The notes beneath the pieces were generated by a model. That model had not been told where the DNA came from. It ran no database searches and was given only the letters and a program-made list of their open reading frames with translations. Positions 17,257-25,552 of a DNA stretch of 64,000 nt are shown piece by piece. This DNA comes from Paenibacillus wulumuqiensis (lineage in GTDB: Bacteria; Bacillota; Bacilli; Paenibacillales; Paenibacillaceae): contig NZ_LAQP01000018.1 of the NCBI RefSeq assembly GCF_000971965.1, positions 1 through 64,000 on the forward strand. The letters run 5' to 3'. The position numbers and the translations under genes are program-made. Every line of letters starts with the position of its first letter. The stretch's first letter is position 1.

Positions 17257-18252
17257 TTATTCACCTCTAGCGGCAGTCGATTTTCGTATAATCAGCTCCG
17301 GTTTTAATTTGAGTCCATTCATGCGTTTATTTTTGCTGTCTATTTTGCGCAGCAGCATATCGACGGCGGCCAGCCCGATCTGATCGGCAGGCTGGCGGAT
17401 CGTCGTCAGCAGCGGATGCAATTGTGAAGCGAGCGTCTGGTCATCATAACCGATTACCGACATATCTTCGGGCACACGGATGCCCTCGCGCATCAGCGCA
17501 TTAATAAATCCAATCGCCATATGATCATCCCCGGCGAACAATGCTGTCGGAAGCCTGCCGCTTTTCAGCCATTTCTGCGCGATCTCATAACCAAATTCCA
17601 CCCCATATGTGCCCTGTTCCATCGCAAACGGTTCCAGTCCGGCTTCCTTCATCGCCCAGAGGAAGCCCTGTCGCCTCTCACGGGTACTGAGGAATACTTC
17701 CTGACCGCTTAGATGGGCGATCTCGCGGTGCCCGAGCTCCAGCAGGTGCCGGGTCGCTTCATAGCCGCCGCTGAAATTATCGACACTGATCGAGGCCGAA
17801 TTGTTCTCCTGCAGCTGATTATCGATCAGCACATAGGGAATATTGCGCTTTTTGAGTTCTGCGACAAACCGGTCTTCCTCCACGGGTGACAGCAGGATCA
17901 ATCCATCCACCCGATCTTCCTGGATCAGATAATGGCTCTCTTCATTGCCGAATCCGCTGGATACCGAGATCGCCAGATAATAGCCGTGCAGAGCGAGCGC
18001 ATCATTGATCTCCTTAGCGATCGAGTCAAAGAAGGAATCATGCAGTGTCGTGACGATCAGGCCGATCGTTCCGGTCCGGCCGCGGGCCAGTGAACGTGCC
18101 GCCGCACTCGGGCGATAATCCAGCTCTTTGATCGCATCCAGCACTTTCTGGCGATTTTTCTCCCGTACGGTATCCGCACCGTTGAGCACACGGGATACCG
18201 TGACCACGGATAGACCGGAACGTTTGGCAACATCAAATATACTGGCTTTCAT
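17257..18252 (-). CDS. LacI family transcriptional regulator
   Basis: Repressor of the LacI/GalR family (331 aa). The N-terminal helix-turn-helix (about 1-50: SIFDVAKRSGLSVVTVSRVLNG, hinge YRPSAAARSLA) is followed by a periplasmic-binding-like sugar sensor domain. Start is the ATG at 18252, with GAGGAG 8 nt upstream; the longer open frame lacks a site. It sits between the ABC importer and the kinase/GH4/GH8 genes and likely controls the locus. Two near-palindromic operator-like sites lie upstream of the importer at 21596-21609 and 21822-21843. Confidence 0.92.
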   Translation of the reverse strand: MKASIFDVAKRSGLSVVTVSRVLNGADTVREKNRQKVLDAIKELDYRPSAAARSLARGRTGTIGLIVTTLHDSFFDSIAKEINDALALHGYYLAISVSSGFGNEESHYLIQEDRVDGLILLSPVEEDRFVAELKKRNIPYVLIDNQLQENNSASISVDNFSGGYEATRHLLELGHREIAHLSGQEVFLSTRERRQGFLWAMKEAGLEPFAMEQGTYGVEFGYEIAQKWLKSGRLPTALFAGDDHMAIGFINALMREGIRVPEDMSVIGYDDQTLASQLHPLLTTIRQPADQIGLAAVDMLLRKIDSKNKRMNGLKLKPELIIRKSTAARGE

Positions 18253-18402
18253 TGTGTATTCTCCTCGTTGATGCAGTCTTTCCTGTATCAGCGAACTGAA
18301 TATGAGTTCCTTCACTGCAGTAAAGCTGACATCCGTTTTTGTGCTCATTATACAGGAAGGAATACGGTACTCACTACAGTTGCAGGTATTTATGACAGAA
18401 TT

Positions 18403-19770
18403 TTATTTTTTGGTACGGGCGAGGATTTCTTCCATTTTCTTCTGGACCCCCGGCATCACATCCTCTACCCTGGCGCTGCCATTCTGGACCGGCTGCATTT
18501 CGTTGATCATCATATCGTTGATCTGGGAGTAGTTGGCGATCAGATGATTGAACGATTCATAGCCGTACTCGTAGGCGCCTTCGTACACATTTTTGAGGTC
18601 TTTGGGATCGATTGTATTGAAGTGGGCATAATAGTCCTCGGCCGCTTCCTGGTTGACCGGAGGCGTACCGCCGCTCAGTTCGATCGATTCCTTTTGAATA
18701 TCGGTCTGGAGCAGGTACTGAATCCAGGTCAATGCTTCCTTCGGATGCTTGGAATCCTTGAGAATAAAGAGCGGATCGACGAACAATGTACTGCGGACTT
18801 TGTCATTGCCGCCAGCCGGCACCGCTGCTACACCTACATTGAAGCCGAAATCATTCGCTCCCGACAAAATCCACGATCCTCCGACCGACATGGCGACTTT
18901 GCCGGTGACAAACGGATCGCCGCCCTGACCGGCTACACTGGCCGACCATTCGGATGGCGGAGATACCTTGTCGTCAAATACCAGACCGAAAATTTTCTTG
19001 TAGGCTGCTATCGCTTCCGGGGAGTCAAAGTAGGTCTCTGACGGCATGCCGCCATTTTTCCAGGTATCATCCGAATACATCTTGGCGCCAAAGTAAAATG
19101 GGCGGTTATCCAGCTCTCCCCAGCCGAATTGCAGTCCATACTGCTGCTTGTTCGGATCATCGGAGAGCACGGTCAGCTTCTTCGCATCAGCGACCATTTT
19201 GTCAAACGTCCAGCTCTTGTCGTTATAATCCGATGGCGGATACGGTACACCGGCAGCGTCGAACAGATCCTTGTTGTACAGCAGCAGTGTCACATAGGAG
19301 CTGAACGGAATGCCGTACGTATGACCGTCCACCTGGTAAATGTCCATCAGGTTCTTGGGAATCTTGTATTTGTCTGCATCAAATCCCTCCTGCTTGAGCA
19401 GATCGGTCATATCCAGCAGCATGTCTTTGTTGTAGTACTCGGCAAACCCGCCGTAGCCGAAATGAGATGTAATATCCGGCGCATTGCCGCCTGCAATCAT
19501 CGTCTGCAGCTTGCTGTCAAACTGCTCATACGGCGCGGTGGCGACTTTGACCTTGATATTGGGATGCTGCTTCTCAAAGTCCGGAATCAGCTGCTCGACA
19601 AAGGTACGATCCGGCGAATCAATCGTATAGTACGTAATCGTGACGGCCTCTCCATCTGCTCCCACGCTGCTGTTCCCTCCTCCGCAGCCGCTCAGCATCA
19701 CAGCTATCGCAAACAATGCACTGACCACAGCCAGCATTCTGGTGGACCATTTCCCTTTTCTATTGACCAT
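18403..19770 (-). CDS. sugar ABC transporter substrate-binding lipoprotein
   Basis: Extracellular solute-binding protein, family 1 (455 aa), tethered by a lipid: signal peptide with lipobox LSGC, lipidated Cys29. The mature part has the usual opening VTITYYTIDSPDRTFVEQLIPDFEKQHPNIKV and later GKVAMSVGGSW. Start is the ATG at 19770 after GGGGGAG; the frame extends upstream without a site. It follows the two permease genes by 14 bp and delivers oligosaccharides to them. The sugar is not readable from sequence, but GH8 and GH4 in the same locus point to chitosan or beta-glucan oligomers. Confidence 0.92.
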   Translation of the reverse strand: MVNRKGKWSTRMLAVVSALFAIAVMLSGCGGGNSSVGADGEAVTITYYTIDSPDRTFVEQLIPDFEKQHPNIKVKVATAPYEQFDSKLQTMIAGGNAPDITSHFGYGGFAEYYNKDMLLDMTDLLKQEGFDADKYKIPKNLMDIYQVDGHTYGIPFSSYVTLLLYNKDLFDAAGVPYPPSDYNDKSWTFDKMVADAKKLTVLSDDPNKQQYGLQFGWGELDNRPFYFGAKMYSDDTWKNGGMPSETYFDSPEAIAAYKKIFGLVFDDKVSPPSEWSASVAGQGGDPFVTGKVAMSVGGSWILSGANDFGFNVGVAAVPAGGNDKVRSTLFVDPLFILKDSKHPKEALTWIQYLLQTDIQKESIELSGGTPPVNQEAAEDYYAHFNTIDPKDLKNVYEGAYEYGYESFNHLIANYSQINDMMINEMQPVQNGSARVEDVMPGVQKKMEEILARTKK

Positions 19771-19784
19771 GCCTGACTCCCCCT

Positions 19785-20669
19785 TTATTTGATGCCTGTC
19801 AGCACAATGCCTTCGACAAAGCGCTTCTGGGCCAGGATAAACAGTATGACAATCGGCAGCAGTGCCAGTACGGACGCTACCATCAGCAGATGCCATGGAG
19901 CGACTCGGAATTTGGATGAAGTCAGCGAAGCCATGCCGACCGGCAGTGTGAACATATCCGACGAGTTCAGATACAGTACCGGAGTCAGCAGATCGTTCCA
20001 GCTATAAATGAAGGAAAAGATCGCCACCGTCGCCATCGCGGCACCGGACAGCGGCAGCGCAATTTTCCAGTACATCCCGATCTCGGTACATCCGTCCATC
20101 CGGCCGGCATCGAACAGTTCTTCCGGCAAATTGGCGAAAAATTGACGCAGCAGGAAGATGTTATACGCAGATCCGAAAAAGGCGGGTACGATCAGCGGCA
20201 AAAAAGTATCTACCCAGCCCAGCTTGCTGAACAGCACAAACTGCGGAATCATAATCGCCGGATAGGGCAGCATCATCGTACTGAGCAGCAGCATAAACAT
20301 CAGATTGCGTCCTGTCCCGCGAAAACGGGCAAATCCGTAGGCTACCAGTGATGAAGACAGCAGCGTAGCCAGCACCGTAATTCCCGCAATCATCAGACTG
20401 TTCTGATACATCGTGCCAAACTGCAGCCGGGAGAAAATATCCACGTAATTGCTGAACTGCAGACTATCCGGGAAAAGGGTCGGCGGATACTGCATCGTCT
20501 CCCGCTGGGCCTTGAACGACGTCGTAACCATAAAGACCAGCGGCATCAACATGGTCAGCGTAATGAGGATCAGCAGGATAAAGCTGAGCACCCGGGTAAA
20601 GTCGACTTTGCGTCTCGGCCGGTTTGCTGTCCATACTTCCGACTCCTGCATCCGGTTGGATGTAATCAT
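19785..20669 (-). CDS. sugar ABC transporter permease, MalG type
   Basis: Inner-membrane permease (294 aa) with six predicted membrane helices and the EAA-loop signature EELFDAGRMDGCTEIGMYWKIALPLS that contacts the ATPase. AAGGAGGG lies 8 nt before the ATG, and the start overlaps the stop of the other permease (ATGA). Partner of the MalF-type permease at 20666 and the lipoprotein at 18403. No ATPase gene is present, as is usual for CUT1 importers in Bacillales that borrow a shared MsmX-type ATPase. Confidence 0.92.
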   Translation of the reverse strand: MITSNRMQESEVWTANRPRRKVDFTRVLSFILLILITLTMLMPLVFMVTTSFKAQRETMQYPPTLFPDSLQFSNYVDIFSRLQFGTMYQNSLMIAGITVLATLLSSSLVAYGFARFRGTGRNLMFMLLLSTMMLPYPAIMIPQFVLFSKLGWVDTFLPLIVPAFFGSAYNIFLLRQFFANLPEELFDAGRMDGCTEIGMYWKIALPLSGAAMATVAIFSFIYSWNDLLTPVLYLNSSDMFTLPVGMASLTSSKFRVAPWHLLMVASVLALLPIVILFILAQKRFVEGIVLTGIK

Positions 20670-21559
20670 CGGCTTTTCCCTCCTTCATAGTACACATACC
20701 GGTTGGACAGCTTCATAATGATGTACGTGACGATAAGCACCACGATGAGCAGAATCCAGGCCATCGCTGATGAATATCCTGCCCGGTATTCCTTGAATGC
20801 GCTTGTATACAACCCATACACGTAGAACCAGGTCGAATAATTGGGGCCTCCATGGGTCATAACAAAAGCCTGCGTGAATACCTGAAATGACTCAATTACA
20901 CCGAGAATCAGCTGAAACAGCAGTACCGGCGAGATCATCGGCAGCGTCACATGCCAGAAAATCGACAACCTGCCCGCTCCATCCAGTCTGGCCGCTTCCA
21001 GCAGGCTCGTCGGAACCCCCTGCAGTCCGGCCAGGAAAATGATCATCGCTCCGCCGACACCCCAGAACGACATAATGATCAATGAATACAATGCGGTATC
21101 CGGGTCCATCAGCCAGGCAGGCCCTTTGACACCGAACCAGGACAGCACGTAGTTGAACAGCCCGATCTGCGGATTGAACACCCAGTACCAGAGCAGTGAC
21201 ATCGCCACCCCCGACACCATACTCGGGAAATACATGGCTGTTCGGAAAAAACCTTTAAACGGCAATTTCTGATTCAGCAGCAGGGCGAAGCCCATCGCCA
21301 ACAGCAGCTGCAGCGGCACGCTAATAAACGTATACTTGAGCGTGACCATCACCGAATTCCAGTACAGATCGTCTGCGAACATCTCCCGGTAATTATCCAG
21401 CCCAACCCAGCGCGGCGAATGAATAATGTCATAGTCGGTGAAGCTGTAATACAGCGAAGCCAGAATCGGAAACAGGGCAAACACCGTAAAGCCAATAATC
21501 CAGGGCGATATAAAAGCGTACATCAACCAAGTCTCACGTCTTATCTCACGAGTCAGCAA
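20666..21559 (-). CDS. sugar ABC transporter permease, MalF type
   Basis: Inner-membrane permease (297 aa), first gene of the importer operon. Six predicted membrane helices; EAA loop SLLEAARLDGAGRLSIFWHVTLPMI at about residues 184-208. The start appears to be a TTG at 21559, with GGGAAGTG about 6 nt upstream; the next ATG is inside the first helix. Its 5' region carries two LacI-type operator-like palindromes and a leader of at least 30 bp. Confidence 0.9.
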   Translation of the reverse strand: MLTREIRRETWLMYAFISPWIIGFTVFALFPILASLYYSFTDYDIIHSPRWVGLDNYREMFADDLYWNSVMVTLKYTFISVPLQLLLAMGFALLLNQKLPFKGFFRTAMYFPSMVSGVAMSLLWYWVFNPQIGLFNYVLSWFGVKGPAWLMDPDTALYSLIIMSFWGVGGAMIIFLAGLQGVPTSLLEAARLDGAGRLSIFWHVTLPMISPVLLFQLILGVIESFQVFTQAFVMTHGGPNYSTWFYVYGLYTSAFKEYRAGYSSAMAWILLIVVLIVTYIIMKLSNRYVYYEGGKSR

Positions 21560-21595
21560 TTGATCACTTCCCAGCTGTTGAATTTAAACTTAAAG

Positions 21596-21609
21596 TTATA
21601 GCGCTTTAA
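21596..21609 (-). promoter_or_regulatory. LacI-type operator-like palindrome, proximal site
   Basis: TTATAGCGCTTTAA, within AAAGTT...AATTT flanks, is a near-perfect palindrome centred on the CG typical of LacI/GalR operators. It lies 37 bp upstream of the permease start, where a bound repressor would block transcription or elongation. Confidence 0.65.
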
Positions 21610-21821
21610 TTTTTAGACAAAAGATACACCTGATGAATGATCGTAACAGGATATCCTTGCAGGAAAGAATGATATTACGCCGAGCCTCCTTTTGCAAAAT
21701 GATGATACATACATTGCAGAGTAATAACTTTTAACATGCAGATGTCGTTATAATAGTACCTCTCTTGCGTAAGATTCTGTAGTGAGACAGCCAGTAGATC
21801 GTATCTGTCATTTACTTTTTT

Positions 21822-21843
21822 AAAGTTAAAGCGTTATAACTTT
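21822..21843 (-). promoter_or_regulatory. LacI-type operator-like palindrome, distal site
   Basis: A 22-bp near-perfect palindrome with core TTAAAGCGTTATAA, matching the proximal site as TTAWARCGYTWTAA. Centre-to-centre distance is about 230 bp, which would allow looping by a tetrameric or paired repressor. A sigma-A promoter between the two sites is not obvious to me. Confidence 0.65.
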
Positions 21844-22320
21844 TTTAATTGGGTTTATCATAGATGATCTTGGTGCTGATTACAATAGGATTTTCCGATT
21901 TCCAAACTTTTTATGTGAGTATATTTAACTAAAAGGCTGTTGAATAGGCATTTTCTATTTTCATATGTTAGTAAATGTATCATATAGGGATATGTAATTA
22001 AATTTGATCCCAGTATATTGTTTAAATTGTTTGGGGTAAATCGGTCGATAGGTGCCGGGTAATACGAGGGTTGGTCAGAATTAGAGACAGCAGCATATGG
22101 ACGGGTACGAGCTGCTTTTGCCTATTCCCAAGATGTATTAATAATATGATCTATAAATGAATACGCTTACATTAGAAAAGGCCAAATTTGTTTTTGAATT
22201 TAGAATGCCTTTTTAGCAGGGTATAAAACGAGTTTCCATTTCACGCCAAATAGTAATTTAAAAAAGAATGCTTCTCCTTTCAAAAAAAGGATGCTATCAC
22301 ATCTGGTATATGCTGTCTGT
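21844..22320. other. long intergenic region, nothing recognised
   Basis: About 480 bp upstream of the importer operator and downstream of msrA. AT-rich, with no frame that has a ribosome binding site, no tRNA and no recognised riboswitch motif. A poly-T/poly-A segment near 22280-22300 may aid termination of msrA. Confidence 0.45.
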
Positions 22321-22321
22321 T

Positions 22322-22363
22322 CCGATGCAGCAGATGACTAATATCGTACATCTGCTGCATCGG
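22322..22363 (-). terminator. hairpin at the end of msrA
   Basis: Perfect 15-bp inverted repeat (22322-22336 with 22349-22363, CCGATGCAGCAGATG and its complement) around a 12-nt loop, ending one base from the msrA stop codon. It has no direct T-run; a T7 stretch follows about 35 nt later on the minus strand. Confidence 0.6.
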
Positions 22364-22364
22364 T

Positions 22365-23126
22365 CTACAGTCTATCCGCCAGCCAATCATTGATCTTGCG
22401 CTGCTGCTCCACAGGCATCCGCCAACATCCTAATTCCTGCCGGATCTCTGCCAGCGTCACATGTCCACGGCTGTATCCATTCAGTCTGGCAGCCAGCGTG
22501 GATCGGAACAGCTCTTCCCGATCCGGATACAGTTCACCCAGCTGATCCATCAGCTCATGCTGTCTTTGCAAATAATACTTTTGATGCCGCTCTTCAGCCG
22601 GGTACCATGCATCATACGGCTGAATCTCGGTCAACCGCTTTTTCTCCGGCACATCTGGAGCGATTGGAGAGGAAGTATCCGACGATCCGGAAGTATTGGC
22701 GCCATTCCCGTTATTAATGGAAAATGCATGAGGCGGAGCTGCCGGCTGCTGCATCTGCTCCATCATATGACGCTGCTGTTCGTTCCGGTAAAACAGCAGT
22801 GAACGGTACTGGCGTCCTTTGTAATCATTGATCACCGCTGGATTGTGATGATTCCAGAACAGCTCCAGCAGCTGCTCCAGCGTAATAATGGACGGGTCGA
22901 ATACGATCTCTATGGTCTCCGAGTGATCTCCGAGCTGACGGTATACCGGTGACTGTGTTGTGCCGCCTGCGTAGCCGGTTCGGGTATGCAGCACACCTGC
23001 CAGATAACCGAACAATGCCTCCGGTCCCCAGAAGCAGCCCATGCCGAGAGTAAGCGTCTCGGTCTCTACAGCATTTGGTTCCGTCGTCATTTCATGATGT
23101 TCTGCATCCTGCTTCTCTGCACGCAT
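22365..23126 (-). CDS. msrA: peptide methionine sulfoxide reductase MsrA
   Basis: Reduces methionine-S-sulfoxide in proteins (253 aa), cytoplasmic. Catalytic motif GCFWG (Cys31) and the conserved RTGYAGG, HNP and YPAEERHQKYY segments are present. A Cys near the C-terminus (LGCWRM) may act as resolving residue. Unusually, a low-complexity stretch of about 35 residues rich in Ala, Pro, Asn, Gly and Ser (about 128-161) is inserted between the YRSLLFYRNEQQ strand and the LTEIQPYDAWYPAE segment, where other MsrA proteins have a short link. The ATG at 23126 has ideal spacing from GGAGGG; the ATG at 23132 is too close. No MsrB domain is fused. Confidence 0.9.
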   Translation of the reverse strand: MRAEKQDAEHHEMTTEPNAVETETLTLGMGCFWGPEALFGYLAGVLHTRTGYAGGTTQSPVYRQLGDHSETIEIVFDPSIITLEQLLELFWNHHNPAVINDYKGRQYRSLLFYRNEQQRHMMEQMQQPAAPPHAFSINNGNGANTSGSSDTSSPIAPDVPEKKRLTEIQPYDAWYPAEERHQKYYLQRQHELMDQLGELYPDREELFRSTLAARLNGYSRGHVTLAEIRQELGCWRMPVEQQRKINDWLADRL

Positions 23127-23187
23127 ATTCATCCCTCCTCTCTACCTATAAACCACTACTGCGCCGGATGATTCTCTCTTCTCATCA

Positions 23188-23230
23188 CAAAAAGCGCATG
23201 TTCGCTTCAAAAGAAACCGACCATGCGCTT
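23188..23230 (-). terminator. terminator after the EIIA gene
   Basis: Inverted repeat AAGCGCATG (23192-23200) / CATGCGCTT (23222-23230), followed on the minus strand by a T5 run. It lies 24 bp after the stop of the EIIA gene. Confidence 0.8.
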
Positions 23231-23253
23231 ATGATGCTGGACCATATATCCAA

Positions 23254-23745
23254 TCAGGAAACGGTGATTGTCAGTACTTTATCCTGCGCAGCAGTGACAC
23301 TGCCGGTATATTCTTCCACACCCTGGAGTGCATCCTGACCGTCAGGGATAATGACCGGCGTGATAACCGGATAGCCTGCCGCCTGGATCTGGGCGATATC
23401 GAACTCCAGCAGCAGCTGGCCTTTTTTGACCTGGTCACCTGTCGCTACATGAGCCTGGAAGCCTTCACCCTTGAGTGAGACGGTATCCACACCGACATGG
23501 ATCAGCATCTGAACACCGGAGCTGTGCTCCAGCATGATCGCGTGCTTGGTCTTGAACATCTGGGCTACATTGGCATCAAATGGAGCGAATACTTTGCCTT
23601 CGGAAGGTTCAATGGCGATGCCCTGACCCATCATTTTTTGGGCAAAAGCCGGGTCCGGTACATTGGACAGATCGACCGCTTTCCCTGTGATGGGTGCAGG
23701 AATGTCTATCGTCTGTGTTTTATTTTTTTTGAAAAATGACAGCAT
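23254..23745 (-). CDS. PTS glucose-type EIIA protein
   Basis: Single-domain cytoplasmic EIIA of the glucose family (163 aa). It accepts phosphate from HPr and passes it to an EIIB. The full domain is visible: PITGKAVDLSNVPDPAFAQKMMGQGIAIEP, then the active-site segments TKHAIMLEHSSGVQMLIHVGVDTV with the phosphorylated His in IHVGVDTV (about residue 90). It has its own AAGGAGG site, promoter region and terminator, and no EIIB/EIIC neighbour, so it probably serves EIIBC proteins encoded elsewhere. Confidence 0.92.
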   Translation of the reverse strand: MLSFFKKNKTQTIDIPAPITGKAVDLSNVPDPAFAQKMMGQGIAIEPSEGKVFAPFDANVAQMFKTKHAIMLEHSSGVQMLIHVGVDTVSLKGEGFQAHVATGDQVKKGQLLLEFDIAQIQAAGYPVITPVIIPDGQDALQGVEEYTGSVTAAQDKVLTITVS

Positions 23746-24325
23746 GGTTGTACTACCTCCTTGTTTTGTGCCGGATCATGGGTGAGTGGAATCGCAGATT
23801 GTGGATTATCAACGAATTGGATATGCTGCTCCGCAGCGACCGGGAATACACGGCCAGCGCAGCCTCCCAGGATAAGCCAATCTGCGCAGCAGAGCGGCTG
23901 CCCACCACTATACTGATATGCTGATCCATGGTTGCCTGTGTATCTATATATAGGACAGGCGCTGGTATCAATTAATCATATAAGGGCTACAATCGCCATG
24001 TCAAACAAGCCCGGTATTATACGTTGGAAGCAGCTGGTATGCTCCGGGAAAGTGGATAGTGGAAATCTTTATTTGTATTCGGTCGACCTGCCCCTTTTAA
24101 CTTTCAACTTTTAAAATTTGACTTTCAACCAAAATAATATAAAGACTCCTGTATACGAATTGGATTTCATACATAATAGACTCCGTTGTTCTTCTTTATC
24201 GTTGTATTTCCAGCACGATTCCTGCTCTTATCCACGCCTGATCGGGATTTGGTCAAAGTTGTTATCCTTTTTTCTGTTTGCTCTTCCCTCTCTTGTCCAA
24301 AGTTAATTTCATTTTGGTAAAAAGA
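23746..24325. other. divergent intergenic region
   Basis: This region of about 580 bp lies between the EIIA gene (minus) and the chromate transporter (plus). It includes a 72-codon minus frame beginning with TTG that has no ribosome binding site and that I do not regard as a gene. The right half is AT-rich. Confidence 0.45.
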
Positions 24326-24334
24326 TGGTATACT
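24326..24334 (+). promoter_or_regulatory. extended -10 promoter of the chromate transporter genes
   Basis: TGGTATACT gives an extended TG plus -10 TATACT, about 26 bp upstream of the first start codon. The -35 region is poor. Confidence 0.6.
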
Positions 24335-24359
24335 GAACAGAGTAGAAAAGGAGACGGTG

Positions 24360-24995
24360 ATGAAGAAACCACACAGATATTCATTCAACATACTGCTGGA
24401 GCTATTTCTTGTCTTTTTCAAAATAGGCCCTGCCACTTTTGGCGGCGGCTATGCCATGATTCCGATGATTGAACGCGAGATTGTCCATAAGCGGCGCTGG
24501 ATCAATGAACAGGAGCTGGATGATCTGCTGTCGCTCGCAGGCTCGGCTCCCGGGGGGGTCGGGGTAAATGCTTCGACTTTTATCGGTTACCGAATGGGAC
24601 GGGTTCCCGGCGCGATTGCAGCGCTGCTCGGGATTACCTTTCCCACCTTTCTGATTGTGTTTGCGATCAGCCTGTTCTATTCCCGGTTCGGAGACGTGCA
24701 CAAGGTACAGGCCGCTTTCCTGGGAATCAAGGGAGCGGTGATTGGTCTGATCGCTGTGGCCGCTTACCGGATGGGCAAAAATGCACTGTTCGACCGTACA
24801 ACGATCATCGTAGCGGCAGGTGCGCTCATCCTGCTGCTGCTCACCGGGCTGAATCCGGTTATTCTTATTCTGTGCGGTCTGCTGCTCGGCATCCTGATTA
24901 TCCGCGTCAAAAAGCATTTCGGACTGAATGCCCGGACGGAAAAAGAAAGACCTGCCGATCAGGATCGCCAGGCGCAGATTGAATATTATATTTAA
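24360..24995 (+). CDS. chromate transporter, first half
   Basis: Membrane protein (211 aa) with one CHR domain. In the split, two-gene form of ChrA, two such half-proteins act together, probably exporting chromate or a related anion by proton antiport. Signature segments FKIGPATFGGGYAMIPMIERE (about 20-40) and LAGSAPGGVGVNASTFIGYR (about 59-78) are present, followed by about five membrane helices and a charged C-terminal tail. ATG at 24360 preferred over GTG at 24357 on spacing from AAAGGAG. The second half starts 12 bp downstream. Confidence 0.88.
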   Translation: MKKPHRYSFNILLELFLVFFKIGPATFGGGYAMIPMIEREIVHKRRWINEQELDDLLSLAGSAPGGVGVNASTFIGYRMGRVPGAIAALLGITFPTFLIVFAISLFYSRFGDVHKVQAAFLGIKGAVIGLIAVAAYRMGKNALFDRTTIIVAAGALILLLLTGLNPVILILCGLLLGILIIRVKKHFGLNARTEKERPADQDRQAQIEYYI

Positions 24996-25007
24996 GGAGG
25001 TGCTCCG

Positions 25008-25544
25008 GTGATACTGTGGCAGCTGTTTGTCTCATTTCTCAAAATAGGCTTTGTTTCCTTTGGCGGCGGTTATGCGGTCATCCCGATGATCCAGCATGAC
25101 TCCGAGCGTTACGGCTGGCTGACCCCGGAGCATCTGCAGCAGACTGTATCGCTTGCAGGTATGTCCCCCGGCCCGATCGCGACCAACAGTGCGACACTGA
25201 TAGGCTACCAGACTGCGGGAATCGGCGGTGCGCTCGCGGCAACCGGCGGTATTGTGCTGCCTTCGCTGGTACTCGTCGTGCTGATCGCCAGCTTCTTTTA
25301 CAAAATCAACAACAGTCCGATGGTGAAATCATCTTTTTACGGCCTGCGACCGATCATTACGGGGCTGATCATCTATGCGGCAATTCACTTTGGATTCGCC
25401 AGCGGCTGGACTTCCCTGCTGCAGCCGGTCAACTGGATGATTCTGCTGATTGGAGCGGCCGCTTTTATGGGAATTGTCAAATATAAACTTCATCCGCTGA
25501 TTGTTATTGCCGGATCGGCTGTGCTGGGGATGGCGTTCTTTTAG
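25008..25544 (+). CDS. chromate transporter, second half
   Basis: Second CHR-domain half (178 aa), paralogous to the upstream protein. It repeats the signatures as FLKIGFVSFGGGYAVIPMIQ and LAGMSPGPIATNSATLIGYQ. GTG start at 25008, 7 nt after AAGGAGG, in one operon with the first half. It converges on the MHYT kinase gene with only 8 bp between stops and no terminator, so the two mRNAs probably overlap. Confidence 0.88.
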   Translation: MILWQLFVSFLKIGFVSFGGGYAVIPMIQHDSERYGWLTPEHLQQTVSLAGMSPGPIATNSATLIGYQTAGIGGALAATGGIVLPSLVLVVLIASFFYKINNSPMVKSSFYGLRPIITGLIIYAAIHFGFASGWTSLLQPVNWMILLIGAAAFMGIVKYKLHPLIVIAGSAVLGMAFF

Positions 25545-25552
25545 ACTTTGAA

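Noticed and set aside
23753-23971. 72-codon minus frame upstream of the EIIA gene
   Set aside because: TTG start, no ribosome binding site, no recognisable domain, and it occupies the EIIA promoter region.
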